From Candidatus Bathyarchaeota archaeon (GTDB lineage Archaea > Thermoproteota > Bathyarchaeia > Bathyarchaeales > Bathycorpusculaceae), in NCBI GenBank assembly GCA_003151735.1, contig PLYI01000001.1:1-64000 (forward strand): DNA of 64,000 nt. The letters are read 5' to 3'. The notes under the pieces are model-generated. The model worked only from the letters and a program-made list of their open reading frames with translations. It did no database searches and was not told where the DNA came from. Shown one piece after another: positions 53,784 to 61,936 of the stretch (positions are counted from its first letter, which is position 1; the number at the start of each line of letters is the position of its first letter). Both the position numbers and the translations under genes were made by a program.

Positions 53784-55130
53784 TTGTTACGTGACGCTTG
53801 GACTGTTGCCATAGAAACTCTCAGCTGGATAGAAATGCGGCGGCTTAACGAGCGAGCAGCCTTGATGCGGACAGTAAAGCAACTCGGCGTCAAAGACCCA
53901 AGCGCAATACGCTTCGCCTACGGCTTAGTGGTTGAAACAGAAAGAAGAAAAAACCTAATCGACAAATTCATAAACGCTGTTGTGGAGCCCAAAAAAATTA
54001 ATGAGTACACTATGGGCATCCAAGCGTTCCTGCGCTTGTACGTTTACCAGACCCGAGTCAGCAAAAACTGGACAAAAATCAATTTGAAAGAAGCTGAAAA
54101 CGTCGCAAGTATGGGCAGAGCCATATTGGGCTGGCAAACCATGCGTGAAGTCGAGACGATTTTGGGTTTTTTGCTTACCAAAAAATTGGAGCCAATCATT
54201 GAAACTGCAAGCGAAGCAGAAAAAATCAGCCTGCAAACCTTCCATCCCACATGGTTTGTGGAGTACTGTTTGAAGCTGTTTGGGCATAATGAGGCAATCG
54301 CATTCTTGAACGGCAGCATGAAGACGCCGCCCACCTACATACGAATCAACACCTTGGCCGCGGCTGAAGAAGCAACCGTGCAAAAGCTCAAGGCGGAAAG
54401 CGTAGAACTAGAAAAAACCCCGCTTCTAAATTACACTTACAAAGTCTTAGGATCCAAAAAACCATTAAACGCCCTGCCAAGCTACGCAGAAGGCTTATTC
54501 TATGTTCAAGACAAAGCAAGCTGCTTTGCCACCCAAGCCGCAAACCCCAAGCCAGGCAACATCTTGTTTGATGTTTGTGCGGCACCAGGCGCCAAAACAA
54601 CCTTCCTTGCACAGCTGATGCAAAACCAAGGTGCAATCTACTCGGTGGATTTTTCTGCTAAACGCATGAAAACATGGAAAAAAGAAACCAGCCGCATGGG
54701 AACCAAAATCGCGGAACCCGTAGTTGCTGACGCCATGGTTTCTGTGCCCTTGCTCGGTGAAGCCGACCTTGTTGTTTTAGATCCACCCTGCACCAGCACA
54801 GGTGTGTTTGCCAAGCAACCTTCAGCAAAATGGCGCCTTAGCCCCAACTCAATTCGGAACATGTCGGAACTGCAGTGGCAAATGATTAACAACTGCGCAG
54901 AAAAAGTCGCTAAAGGCGGCATCTTAGCATACTCAACCTGCAGTATAACCCTTGAAGAGAACGAGGAAATAATCGAGCGGTTCCTAAAAGAATACCCAGA
55001 ATTCACCCTGATGGATATTGAACCCAAAATTGGCATGCCAGGACTCAACGGTTTAACAAAATGCCAACGACTGTACCCACACATTCACCAATGCAACGGC
55101 TTCTTCATAGCAAAACTACAAAAACAATAA
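53784..55130 (+). CDS. RNA m5C methyltransferase (NSUN/RsmB family) with NusB-like domain
   Basis: A 448-residue protein. The N-terminal 150 residues are NusB-like and helical. The Rossmann methyltransferase part has DVCAAPGAKTTFLAQLM (SAM site), the DPPCTSTGVF motif (about residues 332-341) and the catalytic Cys motif YSTCSITLEENEE (about 383-395). Motif order agrees with NOL1/NOP2/Sun enzymes. The target RNA is unknown. The start is TTG. It converges on the DUF488 gene. Confidence 0.92.
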   Translation: MLRDAWTVAIETLSWIEMRRLNERAALMRTVKQLGVKDPSAIRFAYGLVVETERRKNLIDKFINAVVEPKKINEYTMGIQAFLRLYVYQTRVSKNWTKINLKEAENVASMGRAILGWQTMREVETILGFLLTKKLEPIIETASEAEKISLQTFHPTWFVEYCLKLFGHNEAIAFLNGSMKTPPTYIRINTLAAAEEATVQKLKAESVELEKTPLLNYTYKVLGSKKPLNALPSYAEGLFYVQDKASCFATQAANPKPGNILFDVCAAPGAKTTFLAQLMQNQGAIYSVDFSAKRMKTWKKETSRMGTKIAEPVVADAMVSVPLLGEADLVVLDPPCTSTGVFAKQPSAKWRLSPNSIRNMSELQWQMINNCAEKVAKGGILAYSTCSITLEENEEIIERFLKEYPEFTLMDIEPKIGMPGLNGLTKCQRLYPHIHQCNGFFIAKLQKQ

Positions 55131-55145
55131 TTGAAAACCGAAAAA

Positions 55146-55724
55146 TTAGACTCTGCCGAAGTCACCGAGAGTTCTTTGCGAGGTTTCTTTAGTGAAAAGT
55201 GGGTAGGTTATTTTTGTTCCTTCTACATGTGCAAACTCGGTGAGTTGGTGGTTGATGGTGCTTGTTTTACTTATGATGTGTTCCACCTTGATGTGCCGAA
55301 CCACAAGAACATCGGAGATAAGGCTTCGGTGGCAACGCCAAGGCAAAGCTTCCGCACACATCAACGCCAAACAGTTCTCTCTTGTCAAAGCCACAATTTT
55401 TAGCAGGTTGTCGGTGAACTCTTGGGTTTGCATGTAGTCTGCGTAGCCTCGGAAACCGCTGTTTTTCCATGCTAGGTTGATGGAGTCGTGTTTTGGGTGG
55501 CGTAAGCCGCCGATTTCTGGCATGTGGATGTACCGTATGCCGTATTGTTTGAGGCTTGTGGGCAGGGTTTCTTTGTTGAATTGGGGGTTGTGTCTGCTTC
55601 GGGGAACCGTGCGGACATCCATCAGCAAAGTTACGCCGTAAACCTGCAGCAACTCTACAAATTCCTCCAGTGTTCGGGTGGAGTGCCCAATCGTTAAAAC
55701 CACCAATTCGGACGCTTTAGCCAA
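55146..55724 (-). CDS. DUF488-family protein
   Basis: A 192-residue protein. TIGHSTRTLEEFVELLQVYG and LMDVRTVPRSRHNPQFN open the domain. YIHMPEIGGLRHPKHDS and ALMCAEALPWRCHRSLISD (two conserved Cys) follow. All are DUF488 signatures; the function is not established. Upstream lies the repeated TGTGCATAATT motif, next to a TATA element. Confidence 0.88.
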   Translation of the reverse strand: MAKASELVVLTIGHSTRTLEEFVELLQVYGVTLLMDVRTVPRSRHNPQFNKETLPTSLKQYGIRYIHMPEIGGLRHPKHDSINLAWKNSGFRGYADYMQTQEFTDNLLKIVALTRENCLALMCAEALPWRCHRSLISDVLVVRHIKVEHIISKTSTINHQLTEFAHVEGTKITYPLFTKETSQRTLGDFGRV

Positions 55725-55744
55725 ACCCCTCAGCCTTCAAAACT

Positions 55745-55755
55745 AATTATGCACA
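55745..55755 (-). promoter_or_regulatory. Putative operator site 1 (TGTGCATAATT)
   Basis: TGTGCATAATT on the minus strand, about 20-30 bases upstream of the DUF488 start, between the TATA box and the gene. The same word is at 55838-55848 on the plus strand, with a variant at 55936-55946. This position would block transcription initiation if bound by a repressor. Inferred from sequence alone. Confidence 0.4.
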
Positions 55756-55756
55756 G

Positions 55757-55766
55757 TAAAATATAA
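55757..55766 (-). promoter_or_regulatory. TATA box of the DUF488 gene
   Basis: The minus-strand sequence is TCTTATATTTTACTGTGC. TTATATTTTA lies about 33-42 bases upstream of the DUF488 ATG. Confidence 0.45.
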
Positions 55767-55825
55767 GAATCCAAGCTCTAACCAACCCTCAAAAAGTAAA
55801 CTTATGGAGTTCCACAATCATATTT

Positions 55826-55958
55826 GGAGTCGAGAAGTGTGCATAATTCGGTTTTGTATTCTTTTTGATGTTTAACTTTTCTGGTAAGCAACTTGAGAAG
55901 TAACAGTAAAAAAGCAAAAAACCGCAAAAAAACAGAATAATGCACACCCCTCGGAGTC
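55826..55958. repeat. Imperfect inverted repeat between divergent genes
   Basis: The left arm (about 55826-55849, GAGTCGAGAAGTGTGCATAA) and the right arm (about 55935-55958, whose reverse complement is GACTCCGAGGGGTGTGCATT) match at about 19 of 24 positions over an interior of about 85 bases. The interior holds an additional GGTTTT/AAAACC pair. It could be a miniature inverted-repeat element, a long RNA stem or a paired operator. Confidence 0.45.
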
Positions 55959-56087
55959 TAATAGAAACTCATGCAAAAACCTAAGAAGGGTAGGTCGATA
56001 TTGATAGACTCTGAACTCTTTCGCTCAAAGTGAATACATTAAATTTATTAATTAACCCCTTACTGCTTAAGGTAAAGGCGAACAATT

Positions 56088-56429
56088 GTGTCCCTAGCAA
56101 CCAAACTAAAAGCATTCAAGCCCTTCGAACTTGCAGCCCTATCTTTCTACGCAGTCACAGGAATTATCCTACTGGCGTCTCTGTTCTTCACTGGTTTTCC
56201 GCCCCACCTTGGTTTTCTGGCAATCCTAAGCCTCATAACTGCCTACAGCTTCTTTACAAAAAGAGGTTGGACACAATGGTTAGTCGCTGCTATGTTCATC
56301 ATAATCACGGCTTTTACGCTGGACACCTTGTTCTCAGCGGGCTTTAGCGACGCATTGGTTGGCGTTAGCATGCTTGGCTACGCTGTTCTAACATGGATTT
56401 TTACAGCGTACATCATCCTGAAAAAATAA
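56088..56429 (+). CDS. Small membrane protein, function unknown
   Basis: A 113-residue protein with a GTG start and about four hydrophobic segments (residues 18-35, 39-55, 63-82, 91-110). The pattern SLITAYSFFTKRGWTQWLVA, with a short basic stretch before a Trp pair, recurs in archaeal small membrane proteins, but I do not recognise a named family. It diverges from DUF488 and shares the intervening regulatory repeat region. Confidence 0.65.
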   Translation: MSLATKLKAFKPFELAALSFYAVTGIILLASLFFTGFPPHLGFLAILSLITAYSFFTKRGWTQWLVAAMFIIITAFTLDTLFSAGFSDALVGVSMLGYAVLTWIFTAYIILKK

Positions 56430-56430
56430 G

Positions 56431-57678
56431 CTAAACTTTAGCGGCGGAACCGCGGAACAAAACAACCGCCACTTCCTGGTCCACATCCACAAACTGCTCG
56501 TTCTCAGCAATCTCCACAAACCCGTCAGCATTTGCCAAGGTTGTAATTGCGCCTGAAGCACCAGTCTCTACAGGTTCAGCAATCAAACGGCAGGACTTAT
56601 CAAACTCTAATTTCACCATAACAAAGGTTCGCCTGCCCTTAGCACTAAACATTCGTGAACCCGCAAAAGCCCGAACCATCTTCATGCCAGTTGCAGGTCT
56701 GCCAGCTAAACGCAGAATCAAAGGTCTCGCAAGCAAATAGAAAATCAGCAGAGCAGATGTTGGGTGACCCGGCAATGAAAAAATAGGTTTGTTGCCGACG
56801 AATCCGACGGTTGTGGGTTTTCCAGGCTTCACCGCTATCCCGTAAACAACGATTCCAGGCTTACCCAGTGAATCCACGATTTGCGGCGTGTAATCTCTTG
56901 GTCCAACCGAGACGCCGCCTGAAGTAATCACCATGTCCGATGAAGCCACCGCTGTATGCAACGCCTTCAAAAGCGCTGCCTTGTCATCTGGAACCACACC
57001 GAAGTAAACGGGTTTTCCGCCGCTCTCGATAACGGCTGTGGATATACTGTAGGCGTTGATGTCATAGATTTTTCCCGGCGGCAACGGTTTGCCAGGTTCG
57101 GTTACTTCTGCACCTGTGGATAAAACTGCAATCATCGGGATTTTTAAGACTTTAATTTGGGTTAAGCCTAAAGCCGCTAAAACACCGATTTCTGAGGAGC
57201 CTAAAACCTGCCCTTTCTTTAGCACCAAAGAGCCCTTTTTGATGTCTGAACCCTTCTTCATCACGTTCTCACTTACGGTGACGGCAACGAAAACCTTCAA
57301 ATCAGCATCTTCCCGCTCAGTATCCTCAACCATGACCACCGCGTCCGCGCCCTCCGGAATCGGCGCTCCAGTGACTATTTCAACTGCTTCACCCTTCTCC
57401 AGTTTAACATTTGACAGTTCACCAATGTTCACAGCACCCGAAACCTTGAGGGTAACAGGCTTATTTTCGTCCGATCCAAACGTGTCTTGGGCTTTTACTG
57501 CGTAGCCGTCGACAGTTGAACGGTTAAACGGCGGAATATCCAGCGTTGAAACCACATCTTCGTTGAGCACACGGTTGTTGGCTTCTAGCAAAACAGCTTC
57601 TTCACCCAAAAAAACGGGTTTAAACTCGTCATCAATCTTCTTTTTTGCTTCATCAAACGTCAACAGTTTCCTAAACAT
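56431..57678 (-). CDS. moeA: Molybdopterin molybdenumtransferase MoeA (copy 2)
   Basis: A 415-residue MoeA. FNRSTVDGYAVKAQDTFG is the N-terminal motif. VVMVEDTEREDADLKVF follows and the nucleotide-like domain has SSDMVITSGGVSVGPRDYTP and FSLPGHPTSALLIFYLL. MoeA inserts molybdate or tungstate into adenylated molybdopterin. It lies next to a second moeA, with zero gap. Confidence 0.93.
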   Translation of the reverse strand: MFRKLLTFDEAKKKIDDEFKPVFLGEEAVLLEANNRVLNEDVVSTLDIPPFNRSTVDGYAVKAQDTFGSDENKPVTLKVSGAVNIGELSNVKLEKGEAVEIVTGAPIPEGADAVVMVEDTEREDADLKVFVAVTVSENVMKKGSDIKKGSLVLKKGQVLGSSEIGVLAALGLTQIKVLKIPMIAVLSTGAEVTEPGKPLPPGKIYDINAYSISTAVIESGGKPVYFGVVPDDKAALLKALHTAVASSDMVITSGGVSVGPRDYTPQIVDSLGKPGIVVYGIAVKPGKPTTVGFVGNKPIFSLPGHPTSALLIFYLLARPLILRLAGRPATGMKMVRAFAGSRMFSAKGRRTFVMVKLEFDKSCRLIAEPVETGASGAITTLANADGFVEIAENEQFVDVDQEVAVVLFRGSAAKV

Positions 57679-58929
57679 CTACGCAACCTCCAAGCTGCCG
57701 AACATATGGACAATCACGGTTTCGCCTTCGCTGACTCCTTCACGATTTTCTGGAACGATTATGTATCCGTTGCTCTGGGTCATGGTGGATATGGAACCTG
57801 AACCTTTTGCGCTCACGGGTTCAGCAGTGAGTTTGTCAGCTTTCAAGGAAACACGGACTCGAACGTAGGTTTTTCTTCCAAGTGCACTTGTGACTCTTTT
57901 AGTCAAAGTTGCATTGACGATGGGTCTTGGCTCTGTTTGGCTCATTCCCAGCATCCTGCAAATAAGAGGTCTGCCGAAAACTTCAAACCCGATAATTGCC
58001 GCAACCGGGTTACCTGACAAAATCAGAACAGGCTTACTCTCCAACATGGCAACGGCTGTGGGCATTGCAGGCCGCAATGCAACACCATGAACGATTACGC
58101 CTGGTTTTCCAAGCCCGTTAACTGCGTCAGGCACCAAATCCAAGCCTCCAACGCTTGTGCCTCCAGTGGTTATAACTGCATCACAAGTTTTTAGGGCTCT
58201 TTGGATTTTTTGTGCGATTTCTTCTGTGTTGTCTTTTGCCAAACCGAGGTCAACTGTTTCTGCTCCAAGTTCTTGGCACATCGCTGACACCATGACTTTG
58301 TTTGAATCGTAAATCTGGTTTGGCGCACGTTCGGTGCCCAATTCTGCAAGTTCGTTGCCTGTGGGTAAGATGGCGACTTTGGGTTTCTGGGCAACTTTAA
58401 GCTGGATGTAACCTAAAGCAGCCGCTAAACCGATGTGGTAAGGGTTTAGGCGAGTACCAGCTTTCGCAACAACTGTTCCTTTTGTAGTGTCTTCACCAAC
58501 TTTAGAGATATTAGCCCATGGCGTAAGTTGGCTCCAAACTTCTAGTTCCCCACCACGCGTCTGGGTGTGTTCAAGCATTACAACGGCGTCTGCGCCTTTG
58601 GGAATGGGGTTTCCTGTCCAAACAGGATTGGCCTGCTTAGCGTCCAACTGATCGGATTGGGTTAATTGAAGAACCACAGGCTTAGATTGTGAAGCGCCAA
58701 ATAGATCAGCGGATTTCACTGCGTAACCATCCATAGCTGACTTGTCAAAGCGGGGCAAATCCTCCAAAGCAACTAGGTCTTCGGCTAAAACAAGGTGAAG
58801 CGCTTCCTGCAGCGACACCTCAACTACATTAGGCTTTCCAAGTTGCAGGACATTAAACCAAGTTTGCAGGGCTTGGTCAGTTAACGTTAACTTTTGGAAT
58901 CCTTTGAGTTTCACCAAAACGGTTCCCAC
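57679..58929 (-). CDS. moeA: Molybdopterin molybdenumtransferase MoeA (copy 1)
   Basis: A 416-residue MoeA. LPRFDKSAMDGYAVKSADLF, then GADAVVMLEHTQTRGGELEV, TCDAVITTGGTSVGGLDLVP and LILSGNPVAAIIGFEVF. The C-terminal domain ends YIIVPENREGVSEGETV. Pairs of MoeA genes are common in archaea and may serve different metals (Mo or W) or different target enzymes. It is upstream in the pair. No other cofactor genes are in the window. Confidence 0.93.
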   Translation of the reverse strand: MGTVLVKLKGFQKLTLTDQALQTWFNVLQLGKPNVVEVSLQEALHLVLAEDLVALEDLPRFDKSAMDGYAVKSADLFGASQSKPVVLQLTQSDQLDAKQANPVWTGNPIPKGADAVVMLEHTQTRGGELEVWSQLTPWANISKVGEDTTKGTVVAKAGTRLNPYHIGLAAALGYIQLKVAQKPKVAILPTGNELAELGTERAPNQIYDSNKVMVSAMCQELGAETVDLGLAKDNTEEIAQKIQRALKTCDAVITTGGTSVGGLDLVPDAVNGLGKPGVIVHGVALRPAMPTAVAMLESKPVLILSGNPVAAIIGFEVFGRPLICRMLGMSQTEPRPIVNATLTKRVTSALGRKTYVRVRVSLKADKLTAEPVSAKGSGSISTMTQSNGYIIVPENREGVSEGETVIVHMFGSLEVA

Positions 58930-59018
58930 ATTAGCTCTAGCTATTTACCGTAAAAAACATATCGAAGCAAAAAATCGCTCAAACCCTTAAATTACTGGGT
59001 AAATGAAAAGAATTTTGG

Positions 59019-59582
59019 TTATTTGGATGTCTCAGCGGTCATTTTTTTGAGGAATTCTTTGATGCAGGCTGGTTGTCCATAAACTACGAGTCGCCCGTCT
59101 TTTTGTTGGTTGATTTGGAGGTTTTGTTCTCTGGCGATTTGCTGGATTCGCTCGGTTGGCAGATTCGTGATTGGTTCAATGCGGATCCATTTTTGGTCTC
59201 TTGGAACGCCTGTCACAAATTTGCTTTCTTCTTTGTGGGTTTCTTCGCAGATTTCAGCGTTGGCTTCTTCTAGGCGCCTAAGCCACTGGTCAACAGTTTC
59301 CGAACCCACAACTTTTTGGGCTTCAGTCACAAGATAAGCCTCAACGTTCGCAGTGTATTCTTCAGCTTTTTGCATGGCTTCGCCTCGGCTGTTCTCCATG
59401 CAGGACAGTTTAATCATGGATTTGGCAGCGCGTAAATCCTCCATAACGTTGGCTGGGATAGGTACGCCTTTTTTCTTTAGCGTTATCATCATGTCTTCGA
59501 GTAGTTTCCACGATGCCATGTTGTGTCCCAAAGTTAGGTGCCTCATGTATGCTAAGGTTTTGCGGTATAAAGGGTTAATCAT
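59019..59582 (-). CDS. DUF2096-family protein
   Basis: A 187-residue protein. The helical N-terminal half (MASWKLLEDMMITLKKKGVP and DLRAAKSMIKLSCMENSRGE) and the C-terminal half, with PRDQKWIRIEPITNLPTERI and DGRLVVYGQPACIKEFLKKM, match my recollection of DUF2096, an archaeal family of unknown function. The gene diverges from the MBL-rhodanese gene. Confidence 0.75.
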   Translation of the reverse strand: MINPLYRKTLAYMRHLTLGHNMASWKLLEDMMITLKKKGVPIPANVMEDLRAAKSMIKLSCMENSRGEAMQKAEEYTANVEAYLVTEAQKVVGSETVDQWLRRLEEANAEICEETHKEESKFVTGVPRDQKWIRIEPITNLPTERIQQIAREQNLQINQQKDGRLVVYGQPACIKEFLKKMTAETSK

Positions 59583-59700
59583 AGAGTTTTTTGGTTTGGA
59601 AAGGAATAAATCACTTAGGGATTGTAGAATAATCAGTAGAGGTCTCTTTTTGGGAAACGAAAATTTATTTTTTTATATTCACTATTTTGGGCGATAAAAA

Positions 59701-61077
59701 ATGAAAATAAAAACCATCAAATCTGAAGGCTTAGCCGTCAACAGCTACTACCTATCCAGCGGAAACGAAGCCATCGTGATCGACCCACGCCGTGACTGCG
59801 AAATCTACACCCAACTCGCAAAGCAAGAATGCGCACAAATCAAGTACATTTTGGAGACCCATCGAAACGAAGACTATGTTGTAGGCTCGCTTGAACTTCA
59901 AAACATGACCGAAGCAGAAATCGGCCACAGCAAAGAGTTAGCATTCAAGTACGGCGAACATAACCTCATCGATGGCGACATCTTAAACTTTGGCAACGTA
60001 AAAATCAAGGTACTGTACACGCCAGGGCATACCAACGAATCTTTATGCTACGCAGTTTACCAATCTGGAGAAAATGAACCTGTTGTGGCTTTCACTGGCG
60101 ACACCCTCTTGGCTGGCTCAGTTGGAAGAGCAGACCTCTACGGCAAAACCGCCCAACCCGCCCAAGCAGAAAAACTTCACAATAGCCTACACGAAAAACT
60201 TTTGCCGCTCGGCGACCACGTTCTTGTTTACCCGGCGCATGGCGCCGGAAGCGTTTGCGGTCACGGCATAAGCGGACAGGAACCAACAACCATCGGCTAC
60301 GAGAAAAAAACCAACCCGTACCTGCAATTGGGCAGGGAAGAGTTCATCCAAAAGACACTGGATGAAGAATTAGTGTTGCCGCGGTACTTCAAGAAGATGG
60401 AAGAGCACAACCTCAATGGTGCACCTCTGTTAAGCGAACTCGCGTATCCTAAGCCATTGTCGCTTGAGGTTTTTGAGGAAGAAATGCAGGAACAAAACAT
60501 GACCGTGATAGACACCAGAATGCCCTACGCTTACGCGGGCTCACACATCCCCAATTCACTGAGCATTTGGCTTGGGGGAACCAGCGCTTACACAGGGTGG
60601 ATACTTGACACCAACCAATACATCGTCTTCGTGCATGAGCGCCCAGTCGACATGGATGAGGCGGCGGCGTACCTACGGAGGACGGGATTTGATAACGTGT
60701 GCGGCTACCTGTGCGGCGGCATGGAAGAGTGGCAGGAAGCAGGTAAACCCATAAACAATGTAAGCACAATGTCCGTCATCCAACTCAAAAACAAATTGGA
60801 AAACCACGAAGTCTATCTTGTGGATGTTCGAGAACCAATCGAGTGGAAAGAAGATGGCGTTGTGGAAGAAGCAAGACGCATATTCTTCGTTGATTTGCCA
60901 GACAAAGCTGGTTCTCTTCCTAAAGACAAACCATTAGCCGTCACCTGTTCAGTAGGAAAAAGAAGCAGCATCGCCGTTAGCATGCTGGAGAGGGCAGGCT
61001 TCAAAAACGTCACCAACGTCCTTGGAGGCATGACGGCTTGGATGAACCTTGGCTACCCAACAAAGAAGGAAGTTTAA
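59701..61077 (+). CDS. Metallo-beta-lactamase-fold protein with two rhodanese domains
   Basis: A 458-residue fusion. The MBL domain (about 1-210) has THRNEDY at residues 53-59 where active enzymes have THxHxDH, so two metal His ligands are replaced by Asn and Tyr. PGHTNESLCY, FTGDTLLAGSVGRADLYG and YPAHGAGSVCGH remain. The first rhodanese domain (about 250-350) lacks the active Cys; the second (about 360-455) has it in VTCSVGKRSSIA. The layout resembles persulfide dioxygenase-rhodanese fusions of sulfur metabolism. Whether it still binds iron is unclear. Confidence 0.88.
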   Translation: MKIKTIKSEGLAVNSYYLSSGNEAIVIDPRRDCEIYTQLAKQECAQIKYILETHRNEDYVVGSLELQNMTEAEIGHSKELAFKYGEHNLIDGDILNFGNVKIKVLYTPGHTNESLCYAVYQSGENEPVVAFTGDTLLAGSVGRADLYGKTAQPAQAEKLHNSLHEKLLPLGDHVLVYPAHGAGSVCGHGISGQEPTTIGYEKKTNPYLQLGREEFIQKTLDEELVLPRYFKKMEEHNLNGAPLLSELAYPKPLSLEVFEEEMQEQNMTVIDTRMPYAYAGSHIPNSLSIWLGGTSAYTGWILDTNQYIVFVHERPVDMDEAAAYLRRTGFDNVCGYLCGGMEEWQEAGKPINNVSTMSVIQLKNKLENHEVYLVDVREPIEWKEDGVVEEARRIFFVDLPDKAGSLPKDKPLAVTCSVGKRSSIAVSMLERAGFKNVTNVLGGMTAWMNLGYPTKKEV

Positions 61078-61799
61078 CGTTCTTCCTGGGGTTCTTTTAG
61101 GGTTTTAGCCATTCTTTTTGCGGAATCTTTGGGCTCTAATAGTTCCTTGACAAGGTTATATTGTCGTTGATAGATGTGGCAATTCTTTGAGTGGAAAATT
61201 AGTTTGCCTGTTTTCAATGAAAGGTTACCGCGTTCGTTTATTTCGTTCACGAAGGCTTCATTGAAAAGTTGCAATCCAGCAATGTTTGCTGGCAAACCTC
61301 CAAACGCATCCCAGCTTCGAAAATAACATGTAAAATGCATTCGGTTTTCAAGAATTTCTGTGTCAATCAGGCTTAAGCAGGGCGGTTCACTTTTCTTGTT
61401 GTTTTCGTCGTATTTTTTTATGTCGCTTGGAAGCCTGATAACCATTGTAACTTGCCTATCCCTTACCTCTTCTATGTATCTTTTTATGGCTTCTTCAACT
61501 TGGTTAACAGGATGATTTAGGCGACTGCCGTAGGTGTAGGTTTCATCTTCTTGTTTTTCTCCACACCATAAGTACTCCAACGCGTATCCTTGCACGTACT
61601 TGAAGTCGCATGGCGCTTTGTCGCTGACAAGCGGTCGATTTTCAGGGTTTGTTATTTCGATAGTAAGATTCAGCTTCCTAGTTTCAGTCTCTTCTGAGCC
61701 AAAACCTACTCTGAAAACATCGCCCTCCTTCCAAATTGCACTCAACGCTTTGTACCAAGCGTCGGGGCAGTCGAACGCTAAAATCTTTATCTGCTTCAT
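61074..61799 (-). CDS. Thymidylate synthase, archaeal ThyA-type
   Basis: A 241-residue protein. The catalytic Cys is C141 in PPCLSLID. The dUMP-binding segment is YFRSWDAFGGLPANIAGLQL (residues 159-178), and SKNCHIYQRQYNLVKELLEP closes the active site. It is shorter than bacterial ThyA, like methanogen enzymes, and probably makes dTMP (or a hydroxymethyl product) with a folate or tetrahydromethanopterin C1 donor. It overlaps the MBL gene tail by 4 bases on the opposite strand. Confidence 0.85.
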   Translation of the reverse strand: MKQIKILAFDCPDAWYKALSAIWKEGDVFRVGFGSEETETRKLNLTIEITNPENRPLVSDKAPCDFKYVQGYALEYLWCGEKQEDETYTYGSRLNHPVNQVEEAIKRYIEEVRDRQVTMVIRLPSDIKKYDENNKKSEPPCLSLIDTEILENRMHFTCYFRSWDAFGGLPANIAGLQLFNEAFVNEINERGNLSLKTGKLIFHSKNCHIYQRQYNLVKELLEPKDSAKRMAKTLKEPQEER

Positions 61800-61897
61800 A
61801 GGGAAGTCTCCAAGACACCGAATAATTAGCGATTCTGAATATAAGTTTACACTAAAAAAGAGTTCAACAAAAGCAATCAGCGAAGAAATACAAACTT

Positions 61898-61930
61898 TTT
61901 TAAAATTAAATAAAGGAAAAAGAAAGTTTG
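61898..61930 (-). terminator. T-rich terminator after the second thermosome gene
   Basis: Minus strand after the thermosome stop: CTTTCTTTTTCCTTTATTTA followed by more T and A. This is an archaeal T-tract terminator pattern. Confidence 0.4.
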
Positions 61931-61936
61931 GGTTGT

